From the NCBI GenBank assembly GCA_005888335.1, contig VAWY01000259.1, positions 1-6,993 on the forward strand: a stretch of 6,993 nucleotides of DNA, read 5' to 3'. Source of the DNA: Actinomycetota bacterium. Its GTDB lineage: Bacteria > Actinomycetota > Thermoleophilia > Solirubrobacterales > Solirubrobacteraceae. Below are positions 5,944 through 6,993 of the stretch, one piece after another; positions within the stretch are counted from its first letter, which is position 1, and every line of letters starts with the position of its first letter. The notes beneath the pieces were generated by a model that was given only the letters and a program-made list of their open reading frames with translations, was not told the DNA's origin and ran no database searches. Position numbers and translations under genes: made by a program.

Positions 5944-5959
5944 GACTACGCGAGTAGTA
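5944..5959 (+). promoter_or_regulatory. BlaI-type operator upstream of the DUF3105 gene
   Basis: GACTACGCGAGTAGTA matches TACTAC-N4-GTAGTA at every position but the first; the core ACTAC-N4-GTAGT is a perfect 5-bp-arm dyad. This is the copy closest to the classical BlaI/MecI box. TAGACT (5942-5947) overlaps it and could be a -10 element, without a clear -35. It lies 152 bp before the GTG of the DUF3105 gene. The rest of the gap 5867-6110 holds only a weak small frame and a GGTACGTACC palindrome. Confidence 0.6.
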
Positions 5960-5968
5960 CATCGGCCC

Positions 5969-6127
5969 GTGAGCCAGGATCACCATGTGCGATCACCGCA
6001 GGGGCCGCGTGGGCGCTTCTCTTCCGCGCGGGGCAGACAGGTGGCCGCAGCACGGACTGAGCGAACCGGGGCTGCGAACAAGAGGTACGTACCACGATCC
6101 CTGCTGAGCGGTGACGAGCCGACGTGA
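5969..6127 (+). CDS. Possible 52-residue small ORF in the DUF3105 leader
   Basis: A GTG at 5969 opens 52 codons ending in TGA 6125-6127, 17 bp inside the DUF3105 gene. The product would begin VSQDHHVRSPQ and end KRYVPRSLLSGDEPT; it is basic, without cysteine or membrane segment. It starts just after the 5944 dyad and overlaps the next start as a coupled leader ORF would. Against it, roughly a third of its codons end in A or T, unlike the neighbouring genes, and no family is recognised. It may simply be non-coding leader. Confidence 0.2.
   Translation: MSQDHHVRSPQGPRGRFSSARGRQVAAARTERTGAANKRYVPRSLLSGDEPT
6084..6093. promoter_or_regulatory. GGTACGTACC palindrome before the DUF3105 start
   Basis: A perfect 10-bp palindrome with no spacer, 17 bp upstream of the GTG at 6111. 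It does not share the ACNAC-N4-GTNGT geometry, so a different regulator or chance would have to explain it. It could partly occlude ribosome access when transcribed. Low confidence. Confidence 0.22.
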
Positions 6128-6815
6128 AGAGAAGGAGCGCCGGCGCGAGGAGCGGCTGGCGCAAGAGCAGCAGGCCGCGGCGGCCGCCGCCCGCGCCCGG
6201 CGTCTGCAGGTCGTAGGCGGCGGCGTTCTCGTCGTGGCGGTCGTCGTTGTCGTGGTGCTGATCAGCTCCGGCGGCGGCAACGACAACGGGCCGTCGTCGA
6301 CGCCGGGCGCCAACGTGCCGATCCCGGCCGCCGGCCCCCTCGCGAAGGCCGACAAGCTGCCCGAGGCGGCCAAGGCGGCCGGCTGCGTCTCCAAGAGCTA
6401 TCCCTCGGAGGGCCGCAACCACACGACCAGCGCCGTGACGTACAAGACCAATCCGCCGACGTCGGGCAACCACAACCCGACGCCGGTCGAGGACGGCATC
6501 TACGAACCGGGCAATGCGCCCGCCAAGGGGAACTTCGTCCACTCACTGGAGCACGGGCGGGTCGAGATCCAGTACAAGCCCGGGACGCCGAAGCGCACCA
6601 GGGACGAGCTCGAGACGCTGTTCAACGAGAAGCTCAACGGCACCGAGGGCTACCACACGCTGCTGTTCGAGAACAACACGCACATGCCCTACGCGGTGGC
6701 TGCCACGGCGTGGACGCACCTGCTCGGCTGTCCGCGGATGAGCCCCAAGGTCTTCGACGCGCTGCGCGCGTTCCGGGCCGCCTACGTCGACAAGGGCCCG
6801 GAGTTCATCCCGTAG
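6111..6815 (+). CDS. DUF3105-domain membrane-anchored protein
   Basis: 234 residues. A very charged cytoplasmic N-terminus (MTSRREEKERRREERLAQEQ, probably helical) is followed by an Ala/Arg run, one membrane helix at about 33-52, a Gly/Ser/Pro linker, and an extracellular DUF3105 domain from about 85 to the end. Signature pieces are AAGC (Cys92), TNPPTSGNHNP (His121), FVHSLEHGRVEIQY (His144, His148), YHTLLFENN (His182), MPYAVAATAW and LLGCP (Cys207). The conserved His and Cys positions suggest a metal or thiol role, but the domain has no established function. The GTG start matches the usual MSSR-type beginning of relatives; its Shine-Dalgarno (GAGCG) is weak. The stop TAG shares one base with the next start, so the two genes are probably co-translated. 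A BlaI-type dyad lies 152 bp upstream. Confidence 0.93.
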   Translation: MTSRREEKERRREERLAQEQQAAAAAARARRLQVVGGGVLVVAVVVVVVLISSGGGNDNGPSSTPGANVPIPAAGPLAKADKLPEAAKAAGCVSKSYPSEGRNHTTSAVTYKTNPPTSGNHNPTPVEDGIYEPGNAPAKGNFVHSLEHGRVEIQYKPGTPKRTRDELETLFNEKLNGTEGYHTLLFENNTHMPYAVAATAWTHLLGCPRMSPKVFDALRAFRAAYVDKGPEFIP

Positions 6816-6993
6816 TGCCCGCGGCGATCCTTCAGGTCCGCCGACGTCATGGTGCTCTGGGCTTGCTCGTCCTCGCGCTGGCCGTGGCCGGTTGTGGCGG
6901 CGGGGCGAGCGACACCAGCGTCGCCCCGACCGAGCCGGCCAGCGGAGGCGACTCCGGCCCGCAGCACGTCCACGGGCTCGGGGTCCGCGGCGG
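6815..6993 (+). CDS. Lipoprotein, N-terminal part (HVHGLGV family), runs off the window
   Basis: 59 codons are visible. VPAAILQVRRR is followed by a hydrophobic core and the lipobox AVAGC (Cys27), then a Gly/Ser/Thr/Pro linker and PQHVHGLGVRGG just before the edge. A secreted lipoprotein is clear. The HVHGLGV stretch resembles the opening of F510_1955-type, BNR/YCF48-like beta-propeller proteins, which begin the propeller with an H-I/V-HGLG motif. Those are often annotated as glycosyl hydrolase or sialidase-like without proven activity. The GTG start overlaps the DUF3105 stop by one base (TAGTG). The propeller assignment rests on one short motif, because the rest lies outside the window. Confidence 0.72.
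   Translation, partial: MPAAILQVRRRHGALGLLVLALAVAGCGGGASDTSVAPTEPASGGDSGPQHVHGLGVRG

Noticed and set aside
5946..6542. 198-codon minus-strand frame
   Set aside because: Antisense to DUF3105; the plus frame has a membrane anchor and the DUF3105 signatures.
1..6993. tRNA, rRNA, CRISPR array, insertion sequence, phage or transposase genes
   Set aside because: No clover-leaf, spaced direct-repeat array, transposase motifs or terminal inverted repeats were seen on reading both strands.

Overview
This is very GC-rich DNA in which nearly every gene starts with GTG and third codon positions are almost all G or C. The gene content is a CopC-CopD fusion, two CcdA-type proteins, a BlaI/M56 pair, a DUF3105 protein and Ala/Arg-rich lipoproteins. 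This suggests a high-GC actinobacterium-like genome, most likely Thermoleophilia/Solirubrobacterales. That placement is inference from composition and gene style, not from a marker gene.

The left two thirds (1-4601) is a minus-strand block. Read in the direction of transcription it encodes a BlaI/MecI-type winged-helix repressor (4601-4206), an M56 (BlaR1-like) membrane zinc peptidase overlapping it (4213-3305), a secreted lipoprotein with a C-terminal thioredoxin fold (3259-2240), the thiol-disulfide electron conduit CcdA (2158-1424), and a CopC-CopD copper protein (1379 to beyond the window edge). A divergent promoter region (4602-4789) separates this from a plus-strand block. That block holds a truncated second CcdA-like gene fused out of frame to the tail of a redoxin gene (4790-5202), a small glutaredoxin/thioredoxin-like protein with a CxxC motif (5186-5458), a frame-disrupted small membrane protein (about 5455-5866), a membrane-anchored DUF3105 protein (6111-6815), and the start of a lipoprotein with a HVHGLGV motif (6815 to the edge).

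The most interesting signal lies between the genes. Three gaps carry a dyad of identical geometry, ACNAC-N4-GTNGT: 3277-3290, 4649-4662 and 5945-5958. A one-mismatch copy (1382-1395) abuts the copCD start, and a weaker one (2192-2205) lies upstream of ccdA. The geometry is that of BlaI/MecI/CopY operators (TACTACA/TGTAGTA half-sites). Since a BlaI-type repressor and its M56 peptidase are encoded in the middle of the window, the simplest reading is a local regulon: a BlaI-BlaR-like switch controlling envelope thiol-redox and copper genes, with no beta-lactamase in sight.

The second notable point is decay. The plus-strand redox operon seems to have lost the 3' half of its ccdA-like gene and the 5' part of the following redoxin gene in one deletion, and the downstream membrane gene has apparent frameshifts. 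No RNA genes, CRISPR arrays, insertion sequences or convincing rho-independent terminators were seen.
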